DNA from: Dinoroseobacter sp.
Lineage (GTDB): Bacteria > Pseudomonadota > Alphaproteobacteria > Rhodobacterales > Rhodobacteraceae
Direction of reading: 5' to 3'
Length of the DNA: 64,000 nt
Assembly (NCBI GenBank): GCA_030066795.1
Contig: JASJAW010000002.1
Location: forward strand, 30,512 to 94,511
Shown: positions 8,439 through 18,445 of the stretch, one piece after another
Numbering within the stretch: the stretch's first letter is position 1
Layout of the letters: each line of letters begins with the position of its first letter
Made by a program: the position numbers and the translations under genes
Notes under the pieces: model-generated
Seen by the model: the letters and a program-made list of their open reading frames with translations, nothing else
Told to the model about the DNA's origin: nothing
Databases searched by the model: none

Positions 8439-8930
8439 TCACAAATAACGAAAAGCGCGGTGATAAACGACTTCGTGTTGAGAGCCCGCCGTGTGAGGTT
8501 CGAGCGGATAAACCATGAAGTTCTGGGCGGGATACTCGGTTTTCAGGTTGCGGGCCGCTTCGAGAGAGAACCCGAACTTCCGATAAAACGGAGGATCACC
8601 GAGGACCACAACGGCGGGCGCATGGCGTTGGCGAACGATGTCCAGCCCCTCTTCAACGAGGCGTGATCCGATCCCGCGTCCTCGATGATCGTTGCGGACG
8701 GATAAGGGCGCAAGCGCAACCCACCCACTTGGCTTCTCCAATTCGGAAAACGCGACATGACCGACAAGCGACTCTTTGTCGAACGCCACAAGCTCAAGGG
8801 CCATTGCGTTCTGAGCCCGCAGATCCTCGACCAGCATTGCTTCAGCCTGCCCCTCGAACGCCGTGTCGAGCAGAATGGAAATCGCGAGCCTATCGTCCGC
8901 AGTCGCCACTCTTATCGTCACGTCATCCAT
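8439..8930 (-). CDS. GNAT-family N-acetyltransferase
   Basis: 163 aa, one GNAT domain. The acetyl-CoA-binding motif A is RNDHRGRGIGSRLVEEGL, followed by the beta-5/alpha-4 segment VVVLGDPPFYRKFGFS typical of the YhbS-like group. The ATG at 8930 follows GAGG by nine bases. ATGs further upstream lack a ribosome site. It lies about 80 bp beyond the groEL terminator on the same strand and 48 bp before the phnM-like gene. The acceptor substrate is unknown. Confidence 0.87.
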   Translation of the reverse strand: MDDVTIRVATADDRLAISILLDTAFEGQAEAMLVEDLRAQNAMALELVAFDKESLVGHVAFSELEKPSGWVALAPLSVRNDHRGRGIGSRLVEEGLDIVRQRHAPAVVVLGDPPFYRKFGFSLEAARNLKTEYPAQNFMVYPLEPHTAGSQHEVVYHRAFRYL

Positions 8931-9010
8931 TTGATATCGCCTCATTTCTTTGGGCAAGAATTGCCCAATCCATCCGGCCACGTAAAGCGGTTTTCGCCAA
9001 CCCGTTGCTC

Positions 9011-9040
9011 AAAAAAGAAAAAGGGCCCGAAGGCCCCTTT
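9011..9040 (-). terminator. Rho-independent terminator of groESL
   Basis: Read on the minus strand, 25-30 bases after the groEL stop, there is a GGGCC-TTCG-GGCCC hairpin (9023-9036) with a stable TTCG tetraloop, flanked by AAA/TTT and followed by a run of T interrupted by a single C. The structure and position fit an intrinsic terminator separating groESL from the downstream GNAT gene. Confidence 0.88.
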
Positions 9041-9065
9041 CCTGTCCAGTTATCAGCTGGGTGGC

Positions 9066-10724
<1,659 letters not shown>

Positions 10725-10755
10725 TTAAACTTGAGTTAGAGGGTCACGGATCGAC

Positions 10756-11043
10756 TCAGGCGATGATGCCGAGGATGTCGCTTTCCTTCATGATCAGCAG
10801 TTCTTTGCCGTCGACGGTAACTTCCGTGCCGGACCACTTGCCGAACAGGATCTTGTCACCTTCTTTGACGTCCATGGCGATCCGGTCGCCATCGTCGTCC
10901 TTCGCGCCCGCACCAACGGCCACGACCAGCCCCTCGGCCGGCTTTTCTTTTGCGCTGTCGGGGATGATCAACCCGCCTGCGGTTTTTTCGTCGCTCTCTA
11001 CGCGTTCGACCAGTACGCGGTCGTGCAGCGGAGTGAATGCCAT
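10756..11043 (-). CDS. groES: Co-chaperonin GroES (10 kDa)
   Basis: 95 aa, the usual length. It caps the GroEL ring. The start [16 protein letters not shown], the mobile loop [16 protein letters not shown] and the terminal roof and C-terminal motifs ([16 protein letters not shown]) are canonical. GGAG lies ahead of the ATG at 11043. An in-frame extension up to 11103 would run into the CIRCE operator and is rejected. It is the first gene of the groES-groEL operon. Confidence 0.99.
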   Translation of the reverse strand: MAFTPLHDRVLVERVESDEKTAGGLIIPDSAKEKPAEGLVVAVGAGAKDDDGDRIAMDVKEGDKILFGKWSGTEVTVDGKELLIMKESDILGIIA

Positions 11044-11092
11044 GTCTGAGACTCCTTCGCTCAGTGTTACTCCCGGACCCAAATTTGGGCCG

Positions 11093-11119
11093 TTAGCACT
11101 CACTGAATTTGAGTGCTAA
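11093..11119 (-). promoter_or_regulatory. CIRCE operator (HrcA binding site)
   Basis: A perfect CIRCE inverted repeat: TTAGCACTC, nine bases, GAGTGCTAA, with no mismatch to the consensus. It lies 50 bp ahead of the groES start and at the predicted transcription start. HrcA is known to repress groESL through this element and release it on heat shock. The hrcA gene is not in this window. Confidence 0.97.
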
Positions 11120-11126
11120 CGCAGCG

Positions 11127-11155
11127 GAGATAGAGACGACGCACTCAGCTGTCAA
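11127..11155 (-). promoter_or_regulatory. Housekeeping promoter of groESL
   Basis: On the minus strand there is a perfect -35 box TTGACA (11150-11155), a 17-base spacer and a -10 box TATCTC (11127-11132). The predicted start falls about seven bases further on, at the edge of the CIRCE element, which is the expected geometry for HrcA repression. Confidence 0.75.
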
Positions 11156-11159
11156 CGCA

Positions 11160-11630
11160 GTCTTGAAAAAAATTGGAAGGTCGCCGGCACGGGGTATGCC
11201 ATTCGCGCCAAACATAGGGCCGATGGGCCCAGCACAACGCGCAGGACATGATACAGCATTCTACCCCGGTTGAGGACCGAGCTGTAAGCATCGCAGACTA
11301 TTAGAGCCAGCCTTGACTACAACCCCGCCCATGATCCACCGGCGGCTCCCTACTTTCGCGATTACGTGGTTTAGGGGAGCGATCACCTTCCACGACCTCA
11401 TAAGATGGCTTGGCCGCCGGCGTCTTTTCAACGGCCCATCGAAATCGCGCCTTTAAGGATTCTGTGCAGCGCTATTGCCAGCCCCCTCCAACGACGCAAG
11501 GCTTACACGCATATCGAAGATAAGTAGCCTGGGCAGATCACTTAAAGGATTCTTGCAGGATGCTGCGAATGTCGTCCGCAGCCCCGAATTCGAGCTGACG
11601 GCCGGGCTATAGTCGACCAATTTTTTCTGG
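11160..11630. other. Intergenic region without a recognised gene
   Basis: About 470 bases between the groESL promoter and the Dps control region. I see no open frame with a credible start, no tRNA-like sequence and no clear repeat. Its composition does not differ obviously from the surroundings. It may hold upstream control sequence or decayed coding material. Confidence 0.5.
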
Positions 11631-11647
11631 TTTAGAATTATTCTAAG
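11631..11647 (+). promoter_or_regulatory. Probable Irr/ICE-type iron control element upstream of dps
   Basis: TTTAGAATTATTCTAAG contains a perfect 7-1-7 inverted repeat (TTAGAAT-T-ATTCTAA, 11632-11646). It matches the iron control element reported for alphaproteobacterial Irr (TTTRGAAYNRTTCYAAA) at 16 of 17 positions. It lies about 100 bp ahead of the ATG of a ferroxidase-type Dps gene, a sensible Irr target. The consensus is from memory, and binding is inferred. Confidence 0.65.
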
Positions 11648-11744
11648 AAGACCTTGGCAAGCAGCTGTTTGTGGCTAGGTGTTTCATATGCCAGCCAGCA
11701 AGCCGCCAGCCAGCTTACAAATATTTAATGGATTGGAGCGAACA

Positions 11745-12215
11745 ATGACGCAGACAGCCATGTCTTTATCCACTGATGCAAAGACAGCAATTGCCGATGC
11801 ACTGAACCAGTGTGTGGCAGAAACCGCTGTGACCACCATGTTGGCGCAGAACTTTCACTGGAACGTAACCGGCATGGCTTTCGGGCCTCTGCACGAGTTG
11901 TTCCAACAGATCTACGAGGACCATTTTACCGCGCAGGATGACCTTGCGGAGCGGATTAAGGCTCTGGATGTTCACGCTGATGGCACACTCGCCGGAATGT
12001 TGAAGCGCTCCAAGATCGCCGAACATGACGGACATGCGAGCGCCGAAGACATGGTCAAAACGCTGCAGGTGGCGCAAGAAACGCTCGCCGCGACCCTCGC
12101 AGGCGCAGGTGAACTGGCTGCGTCGCACGGCGACACACTGACAGAGGATTTGTGCATTGCGCGCGGTCAGACCCATGAAAAATTCGCATGGTTCCTACGC
12201 TCGCACTTGCGGTGA
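11745..12215 (+). CDS. dps: Dps-family ferritin-like protein
   Basis: 156 aa. Dps forms a dodecameric shell that oxidises and stores iron, detoxifies peroxide and often binds DNA. The ferroxidase ligands lie in the typical blocks: the His in QNFHWNVTG on one subunit, and the Asp/Glu in HFTAQDDLAERI on the other, preceded by FGPLHELFQQIYEDH. Family length is normal. The ATG at 11745 follows GGAG. An in-frame extension from 11679 has no ribosome site. A putative Irr box lies upstream and a bidirectional terminator follows. DNA binding is uncertain because the N-terminal tail is short and not strongly basic. Confidence 0.94.
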   Translation: MTQTAMSLSTDAKTAIADALNQCVAETAVTTMLAQNFHWNVTGMAFGPLHELFQQIYEDHFTAQDDLAERIKALDVHADGTLAGMLKRSKIAEHDGHASAEDMVKTLQVAQETLAATLAGAGELAASHGDTLTEDLCIARGQTHEKFAWFLRSHLR

Positions 12216-12236
12216 CCGATTTTAATCTAGCGAAAT

Positions 12237-12265
12237 AAAAAGGCGGCCCGCTCGGCCGCCTTTTT
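12237..12265. terminator. Bidirectional Rho-independent terminator
   Basis: AAAAAGGCGGCC, a five-base loop (CGCTC), then GGCCGCCTTTTT: a perfect 12-bp stem with A and T tracts on opposite sides. It lies between the convergent dps and DUF1289-type genes and can end transcription from both. Confidence 0.92.
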
Positions 12266-12523
12266 CTATGCTGCTTTGTCTTTGTCCCAGACCAGCTTGA
12301 TTTTTTTCTTGCGGAGCTTTTTCAGGTAAGCAGGCTCCCAGTGCGAGTATTTGCCCATCATGGCCTGCTGACTGCGCAGCATGTCGATAAACGCCACGCG
12401 ATGCTTATTGCTCTTGAGTTTCTTGAACATCGACTTCTGCGGCTTGGTCATCGAACAGCCGATACAATGACCGGCACGTTTGAACTTGCACACATCGATG
12501 CAGGGACTGGGAACTTTTGCCAT
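12266..12523 (-). CDS. Cysteine-rich DUF1289-type protein
   Basis: 85 aa. The N-terminal VPSPCIDVCKFKRAGHCIGC gives the CxxxC...CxxC cysteine pattern and the PSPC-x-VC opening of the DUF1289 family. The rest is very basic (KKLKSNKHR, KKLRKKKIK), which suggests nucleic-acid or ribosome contact. The ATG at 12523 has GAGGAG five bases upstream. A ten-codon extension upstream is less likely. DUF1289 proteins have no established function; metal binding by the four Cys is plausible. Confidence 0.8.
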   Translation of the reverse strand: MAKVPSPCIDVCKFKRAGHCIGCSMTKPQKSMFKKLKSNKHRVAFIDMLRSQQAMMGKYSHWEPAYLKKLRKKKIKLVWDKDKAA

Positions 12524-12710
12524 TAAACTCCTCGCTGCAAGGCGATCAATCATGGGACTTAAGCTGTCTGGGGCTTGACGGAAGTATTGGAATAGTGCGT
12601 TCGGCTTGTCGAGGCTGTTTGAGCATCAAATGCAGAGCCGTCCTCGTCGAAACCAGAAGTCGTGGGAAAAATGTGATGACTTCTGCGTAGTTTCTTGTTG
12701 GGTTTGGTGC

Positions 12711-13349
12711 ATGGAGATACTCGAAAGCTTTGTAACGCTCTGGGTCGTCATTGATCCGATTGGTACCGTCCCCGTATTCATCGCTGTCACCGCAGGGATG
12801 ACGGCAGCGGCCCGCCGTTCAACCGCGATCACCGCTGCGTTGGTCAGCGCAGGGATTTTGCTGTTCTTCCTCGTCATAGGGCAGGTACTGATAGACGCGC
12901 TGGGAATCGGGCTTCTGTCCTTTCAAGTCGCTGGTGGCATTGTGCTTTTCCTGTTTGCCCTGACGATGATCTTCGGCGACCCCAAGCAGGAAACCGACTT
13001 GCAAGCGGCCGATCCTGATGCGCATAGACCCAAAAGAGAAAGGCCATCTCCGGCTGTATTTCCACTGGCTGTCCCGTCACTTGCCTCCCCTGGCGCGATG
13101 CTGGCCATCGTAATGCTTACCGACAACAACACGATGAGTGTTGCAGATCAGGCGGTTACAGCCGTTGTCATGCTGTCTGTCTTGCTCGTAGCCCTTGTCT
13201 TCATGTTTCTGGCAGACCCAATCATTCGCGTGATCGGCAATTCCGGCGCCGCAATCGTCAGTCGCGTCATGGGAATGTTGCTCGCTTCTGTCGCGGCAGA
13301 CGCCGTAATTACCGCGATTATTGAGATCATGGGATCTGGTGTGAGCTAG
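12711..13349 (+). CDS. MarC-family integral membrane protein
   Basis: 212 aa with six hydrophobic helices. The N-terminal FVTLWVVIDPIGTVPVF is the MarC/UPF0056 signature, repeated in spirit by FPLAVPSLASPGAML in the second half, as expected for the duplicated fold. The ATG at 12711 begins at the usual family N-terminus, although the frame stays open upstream to 12606. The family has no firmly established substrate; the old link with multiple antibiotic resistance is not supported by later work. The polar loop between the halves is about 25 residues. Confidence 0.9.
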   Translation: MEILESFVTLWVVIDPIGTVPVFIAVTAGMTAAARRSTAITAALVSAGILLFFLVIGQVLIDALGIGLLSFQVAGGIVLFLFALTMIFGDPKQETDLQAADPDAHRPKRERPSPAVFPLAVPSLASPGAMLAIVMLTDNNTMSVADQAVTAVVMLSVLLVALVFMFLADPIIRVIGNSGAAIVSRVMGMLLASVAADAVITAIIEIMGSGVS

Positions 13350-13695
13350 CGTAGCCACAGACCAAAAGAACAACACTGGATCTGTTGTCCAGCACCTCTT
13401 GTGTACCCACTGCAGCAGCACTGCTGCCGTTGGCGCACCGCCCCCACGCGTCGGTCTTCTGCGCGCCGCGTGTTGCTGCCGATACAGCGAAGAATGCGCA
13501 CACGGGTCCCTCTCCGGTGAGGTAAAATTCGTCAACCACCAACCCCGATCGGACTTCGAAGGCGCGAGGTAGGCCTAGCGTACTGGCAAGATTTACTTTT
13601 CTGCGAAACTGCGCGCCGCCGAATTGATACAAAGCAAGGGACAAAGAGGCGTTCCCGTGTAGGATCGGTAAGAAATTGCTTGCTGGGAGGCTCCT
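13350..13695. other. Intergenic region upstream of the DUF3604 gene
   Basis: About 345 bases. The minus strand stays open through it and into the DUF3604 gene, but lacks a credible start. A short GCAGCAG/CTGCTGC palindrome lies near 13410-13430. A GGGAGG sits about 10 bases before the ATG at 13696. I see no certain promoter. Confidence 0.4.
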
Positions 13696-15564
13696 ATGAT
13701 ACGCACCGTTTTTCTTGCGCTGCTCGCGACAACCACAGCCCTGCCCGCGACAGCACTTGCACAAGGATATGCCGGGGATGTGGCTATCAACCCCGAGGAT
13801 GTAACACTCGGCGCGCAGCATTTCTCACCCTTCGTCAATCAGTCCTTTCCAAACCAGGTGTTCTGGGGCGACACCCACCTGCACACCTCCTACTCCACCG
13901 ACGCCGGCATGATCGGTAATGTGCTTGGGCCGGACGAGGCGTTCCGCTTTGCGCGGGGGGAGAAGGTTCGTGCGTCGCTCGGTGAGTTTGCACAACTTGT
14001 GCGGCCGCTCGACTTTCTGGTCGTGGCCGACCATGCCGAAAACCTTGGCCTTGCGCCGATGATCGCGGAGTCGAACCCGCAGCTTCTGACCAACAAATGG
14101 GGTCGCGAGATACATGATCTTGTGCGGGGCGGCGACCCACTTGGCGCTTTCCTGCTGTGGGGGGAAAGCATGTCTGCGAAAAACGACCCAATTGATGACA
14201 ACGACCTGACACGCACGTTTTGGAACCGCATTGTGGACACCGCCGAGCGGCATAATGAGCCGGGTGTGTTCACAGCCCTGCATGGCTTCGAGTGGACGTC
14301 TTCAAATAATCTGAACAACTTGCACCGGGTCGTCATGTTCCGTGACAATGCCGACCGGGTGGCGAATATCGTTCCTTTTTCCAACTATGACAGTTCCGAT
14401 CCGGAGGACCTCTGGGATTGGATGGAAGCCTATGAAGGGCGGACTGGTGGCAAGGTCATGGCCTTCGCTCATAACGGAAACCTCTCGAATGGGCTGATGT
14501 TCAACGACGTGAGAGAGAACGGCGAAGCACTTGATGCCGAATACGCCGAACGCCGGATGCGCTGGGAGCCGCTTTACGAAGTCACGCAGATCAAGGGAGA
14601 TGGCGAGACCCACCCAATGCTGTCGCCCAACGACGAGTTTGCGGACTACTACACTTGGGACCGCGGCAACTTTGGTACCGAGCTCAAAACGCCGGAGATG
14701 CTACCAAGAGAATATGCGCGAGAAGCTCTTGCGCGCGGGTTGAAATACGAAGCCGAACTCGGAGTAAACCCCTTCAAGTTCGGCATGATTGGATCGACCG
14801 ACAGCCACACGTCTCTTGCAACGGCCCGCGAGGATAACTTCTTTGGTAAGGCCAGCCTTGCCGAACCCGGCGGCGGCGATCACCGCTATGAAGAATTCAT
14901 CATCCAGCCTGACTTTCTTGGAGAAGACGTCGCAATCCGCTCATACGAAACGCTCGCCGCTGGTCTTGCAGCCGCCTGGGCGCGCGAAAACACCCGCAAG
15001 GCAATCTGGGACGCGTTCAAACGCAAGGAGGTCTATGCCACCACAGGTTCGAGGATGACCGTCCGGGTCTTCGCGGGATGGGATTTCGAGGCCGAAGAGG
15101 TCCACCGCCCGGACTTCGCGGCCGAAGGCTATGCGCGGGGCGTGCCGATGGGGGCTGACCTGTTTGCCGGCCCTGACGGCGTCGCCCCCAGCTTCATGGT
15201 GCGAGCGCTGCGCGATCCGGACGGCGCGAACCTGGACCGCATCCAGATCGTGAAGGGTTGGGTTGATCCAAGCGGCGAACCACAAACAAAGGTCTTCGAT
15301 GCAGGCTGGGCTGGCGACCGGACGCCGGATTCTGAGGGCAAACTGCCAGCCGTCGGCAATACAGTCGAGGGCGCAACCTACACCAATACAATTGGTGCAG
15401 CGGCTCTTGGCGCGCATTGGGTGGACCCGGAGTTCGACCCGGCCCAGCGCGCGTATTACTACGTTCGCGTCTTAGAAATCCCGACGCCCACGTGGCTGGC
15501 CCATGATAAGGCCTTCTTCGGTGAAATCGATCTCCCTGCAGACGCTGTGATGGAGCACCAATAA
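13696..15564 (+). CDS. Secreted DUF3604 (PHP-like) protein
   Basis: 622 aa with a signal peptide (cleavage near ALA|QGY). DUF3604 proteins have a PHP-like metal-hydrolase arrangement. Here the candidate ligands lie in FWGDTHLHTSYSTDAG (about residues 55-70), VVADHAENLG (about 110-119), HGFEW and, late, GMIGSTDSHTSLATA. No substrate is established for the family. It is full length and starts a run of four same-strand genes for exported proteins (two DUF1254/DUF1214 proteins and an alpha/beta hydrolase follow, at 53, 25 and 31 bp), so it probably acts with them in the periplasm or outside the cell. Confidence 0.88.
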   Translation: MIRTVFLALLATTTALPATALAQGYAGDVAINPEDVTLGAQHFSPFVNQSFPNQVFWGDTHLHTSYSTDAGMIGNVLGPDEAFRFARGEKVRASLGEFAQLVRPLDFLVVADHAENLGLAPMIAESNPQLLTNKWGREIHDLVRGGDPLGAFLLWGESMSAKNDPIDDNDLTRTFWNRIVDTAERHNEPGVFTALHGFEWTSSNNLNNLHRVVMFRDNADRVANIVPFSNYDSSDPEDLWDWMEAYEGRTGGKVMAFAHNGNLSNGLMFNDVRENGEALDAEYAERRMRWEPLYEVTQIKGDGETHPMLSPNDEFADYYTWDRGNFGTELKTPEMLPREYAREALARGLKYEAELGVNPFKFGMIGSTDSHTSLATAREDNFFGKASLAEPGGGDHRYEEFIIQPDFLGEDVAIRSYETLAAGLAAAWARENTRKAIWDAFKRKEVYATTGSRMTVRVFAGWDFEAEEVHRPDFAAEGYARGVPMGADLFAGPDGVAPSFMVRALRDPDGANLDRIQIVKGWVDPSGEPQTKVFDAGWAGDRTPDSEGKLPAVGNTVEGATYTNTIGAAALGAHWVDPEFDPAQRAYYYVRVLEIPTPTWLAHDKAFFGEIDLPADAVMEHQ

Positions 15565-15617
15565 CGCGCCTACACGTCACCGATCTGGTACAGCCCACAG
15601 TCTTGAGGAGTTCTTTG

Positions 15618-16994
15618 ATGCTGAGAAATACTGTCGTGGGAGCGGCTTTCGGGTCACTTCTGGCCACTGTTGCTGTCGCACAAACTGTCGAGCTGGACGA
15701 CGCGGAGCTCCGTAACCTCGTTGAACGGTCGTACCAGTACGTCGCGATGTACAATGTGAACAACAAGTTCGCGGAATCACGCGGCGGTTGGAACACAGTG
15801 CTCGCCAACACGGAATTGGCGGATCACACCTTCACCGACATCGCGCGGCCGAATAACGATAGCCTCTATATCACAGCGATGCTCGATCTGCGGGCCGAGC
15901 CCATGATCCTCCAGCTCCCGGCCTTCGACTCCAACTACGTGTCGATCATGATGACGGGCTACGATCACTACGTCATCGCGCCGATGAGCACCCGTCTTGG
16001 TGACTTCGCCGAGCCCGAAACAGTGCTTTTGTACACCGAACGCACGCAGGGGTATTCCGGGGAGCCGGTCGAAGGCGTGGACCGGGTCATGGAGATGACC
16101 GGCGACTTTGTCTCTGCGCTGATGCGGGTGATGCCGCATGCGAACGATCCCGAGCGGTTCGACCGCATCATTGGAGAGATGCAATCCGTCGAGTTGGTTG
16201 GTCTGTCCGAGTTTCTCGGCCAGACGCCACCGGAAGACAGTGGCGTTGACTTCCTGGCCGTGGGCGCGACCGATGCCGATATCTTCGGCACAAATCTGTT
16301 CGAAGTGATTCAGTTCGCCTTCAACCACACCACCTTCGATCCAAGCGATCCGCTCGACGTGGCCGTGCTGAAAGCGTGGGAGCCTTTCGGGGTCGTTCCA
16401 GGCGGGTCGGTTTTGGACGCGGCGACTGCAGAGTATGATCGGGACCGCTTCCGGGCGATGTCCGAAACGGTCGCGGCCTTCAACTTGGGTCTGATGGAAG
16501 ACCCTGACGCGGTTGGCTCGATTCTCGCGCGCTGGGGCAATCCCAAGGGCGGACACACACTGGAAAGCATCCTTGCGCAGTCTGTGATCGGGCCGATCCC
16601 TCTGCCACCAGCGGAGGCAGCCTATCCTCCGATCACCACGTCCGACGGTTCGACCTTGAACTCCGCAAATGACTACGTGATCCGCATGAGCGCCGATGAG
16701 CTGCCGCCGGCCAACGCGTTCTGGTCCATCACGCTTTATGATCTGGATCAGGGGTTCTTCATTCCGAACGAGCAGTTCAAGTACAGCGTCGGCGAGAATG
16801 CGGGCTACATGCTCGATGAGAATGGCGGGATCGAGATTCACATCGCCGCCGAGCAGCCCGAGGGCGTTCCAGCCGAGAACTGGTTGCCCATCAACCGGGA
16901 CGGGATCGACCTTTCTGCCAACCTCCGTATCTACGCGCCCGATCTTGAACGGATGGAAACCTGGACGCCGCCGCTCGCTGAACCGGTGAAGTGA
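15618..16994 (+). CDS. Secreted DUF1254/DUF1214 protein (first copy)
   Basis: 458 aa with a signal peptide (cleavage near AVA|QTV). The first half matches DUF1254 (RPNNDSLYITAMLDLRAEPMIL, then YVSIMMTGYDHY) and the C-terminal third matches DUF1214 (FWSITLYDLDQGFFIPN, EIHIAAEQPEG, NWLPI). This pair of domains is common in secreted proteins of environmental bacteria and has no proven biochemical activity. The ATG at 15618 has GAGGAG about seven bases upstream. A TTG at 15603 overlaps that site and is rejected. It is paralogous to the next gene. Confidence 0.88.
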   Translation: MLRNTVVGAAFGSLLATVAVAQTVELDDAELRNLVERSYQYVAMYNVNNKFAESRGGWNTVLANTELADHTFTDIARPNNDSLYITAMLDLRAEPMILQLPAFDSNYVSIMMTGYDHYVIAPMSTRLGDFAEPETVLLYTERTQGYSGEPVEGVDRVMEMTGDFVSALMRVMPHANDPERFDRIIGEMQSVELVGLSEFLGQTPPEDSGVDFLAVGATDADIFGTNLFEVIQFAFNHTTFDPSDPLDVAVLKAWEPFGVVPGGSVLDAATAEYDRDRFRAMSETVAAFNLGLMEDPDAVGSILARWGNPKGGHTLESILAQSVIGPIPLPPAEAAYPPITTSDGSTLNSANDYVIRMSADELPPANAFWSITLYDLDQGFFIPNEQFKYSVGENAGYMLDENGGIEIHIAAEQPEGVPAENWLPINRDGIDLSANLRIYAPDLERMETWTPPLAEPVK

Positions 16995-17019
16995 GCCAAA
17001 CAAAAAGGGAATTACCAAA

Positions 17020-18414
17020 GTGACCATGAAACGTTCTTTCGTGACGGCAATCGTATCGATTTTCGCGACGCTGAGCCCGCCGGCCATGGCCCAAGTCGAC
17101 CCTGAGCTCAGTCCTGCCGAGGCGCAGGAGATTGCCTACGAGGCCTATGTCTTCGGCGCGTCCTACGTTGATAATTACCGGGTCTACCTTCAGTCGATTT
17201 TCAATCCGGACTTTGCAGTTCCCATGACGCCGAACAGCTTTGTGCATCTCCGCGATCTGGTCGGGCCAGAGTTGAGTGACACACCCAACAATGACGCGCT
17301 TTTCAGCTACACCATCCTTGATCTGCGCCGCGAGCCGGTGGTGATTTCCGTCCCTGAGGTCGAAGACGACCGGCTGTACATGCTGCAGATGGGGGAGGTG
17401 AACACAAACACGCTTCCCTATATTAGCTCCATATCGACCGGCACCGCGGCCGGGGATTATGCCATCGTGGGGCCAGACTTCGTCGGGTTTCTGCCCGCGG
17501 ATCGGTTGGATGGCATTATTTCAACCAGAGGGCAGTTGGTCGCCATCACCGGGCGGACAGCGGTAGATGGCGCGGCTGATCTGCCAGCGGTTCATGCGAT
17601 TCAGGATGCCTACACAATCACACCGCTGAGTGCGTTTCTGGGAACCGAACCGCCTGCAGGCCCCGGACCCCTCGGTCCACTGCCGTGGGACGAAGAGCGC
17701 GCTGCAGGGATAGGGATCATGGATTACATGGCCCAATTCTTCGCCTGGCAGCTTCCAACGCTTGAGGAAGTGCCAATGTTCGCACGCTTCGCTCGTATAG
17801 GACTGGTACCGGGCAAGCCTTTTTCGACTGAGGGGATATCCCCCGAGATTATCTCTGCCATAGAAGAGGGCCTAAGCGCTGCCCGAGCGGAGGTCGATGA
17901 CGTAGCAAGCAACGCCCTGCATCCCGACGCCGGTGGCGGTTGGCAATTTGGCACAGAAAACATCGCGCAGGTTGGAACGAACTACGTGCTGCGGTCCGCG
18001 GTTTCGGCCGAGACCATTTATCCGAACGCGCCAGATCACGCGATGTACGGGGCCGGTCGGATCGATGCTGACGGGAACACTCTAACCGGAGCCAACAACT
18101 ACACGCTCACTTTTGCAGACGGAGCCCTGCCGCCAGTAGACGGCTTCTGGTCTCTCACCATCTATGACTCGGCGACCACCGCAATGGTGCCCAACGCGCT
18201 GGAGCGTTATTCAATAGGCGACAGGACAGAGGGCCTGGTCTATGGGGAAAAAAGTGAGTTGACGATTTGCTTGCAGGTCTCTGAGCCGCAGAACCCAGTC
18301 TGCAACTGGCTGCCCGCACCAGAGGGGCAGTTCTATCTCATCCTCAGGCTCTACGCCCCGACCGAACAAGCCGCTTCGGGCGATTGGACTCCGCCACCGA
18401 TCACGAGGCAGTAA
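17020..18414 (+). CDS. Secreted DUF1254/DUF1214 protein (second copy)
   Basis: 464 aa with a signal peptide (cleavage near AMA|QVD). It has the same two-domain layout as its neighbour: TPNNDALFSYTILDLRREPV in DUF1254, and FWSLTIYDSATTAMVPN plus NWLPAPEGQFYLILRLY in DUF1214. The two copies are clearly diverged, so this is an old duplication or two co-recruited family members. The start may be the GTG at 17020, nine bases after AGGGA, or the ATG at 17026; both keep the signal peptide. Function unknown. Confidence 0.87.
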   Translation: MTMKRSFVTAIVSIFATLSPPAMAQVDPELSPAEAQEIAYEAYVFGASYVDNYRVYLQSIFNPDFAVPMTPNSFVHLRDLVGPELSDTPNNDALFSYTILDLRREPVVISVPEVEDDRLYMLQMGEVNTNTLPYISSISTGTAAGDYAIVGPDFVGFLPADRLDGIISTRGQLVAITGRTAVDGAADLPAVHAIQDAYTITPLSAFLGTEPPAGPGPLGPLPWDEERAAGIGIMDYMAQFFAWQLPTLEEVPMFARFARIGLVPGKPFSTEGISPEIISAIEEGLSAARAEVDDVASNALHPDAGGGWQFGTENIAQVGTNYVLRSAVSAETIYPNAPDHAMYGAGRIDADGNTLTGANNYTLTFADGALPPVDGFWSLTIYDSATTAMVPNALERYSIGDRTEGLVYGEKSELTICLQVSEPQNPVCNWLPAPEGQFYLILRLYAPTEQAASGDWTPPPITRQ

Positions 18415-18445
18415 CCCTGTACGACTAACTAAGGAGACGTCCCTG

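Noticed and set aside
13327..13821. 164-codon minus-strand frame across the 13.35-13.7 kb gap
   Set aside because: The only possible start lies inside the DUF3604 signal-peptide region and has no ribosome site. No fold or motif is visible, though part could be decayed coding sequence.
15777..17087. 436-codon open frame antisense to the first DUF1254 gene
   Set aside because: The plus-strand gene has a signal peptide, domain motifs and a ribosome site. The antisense frame reads as Arg/His/Gly-rich sequence without structure.
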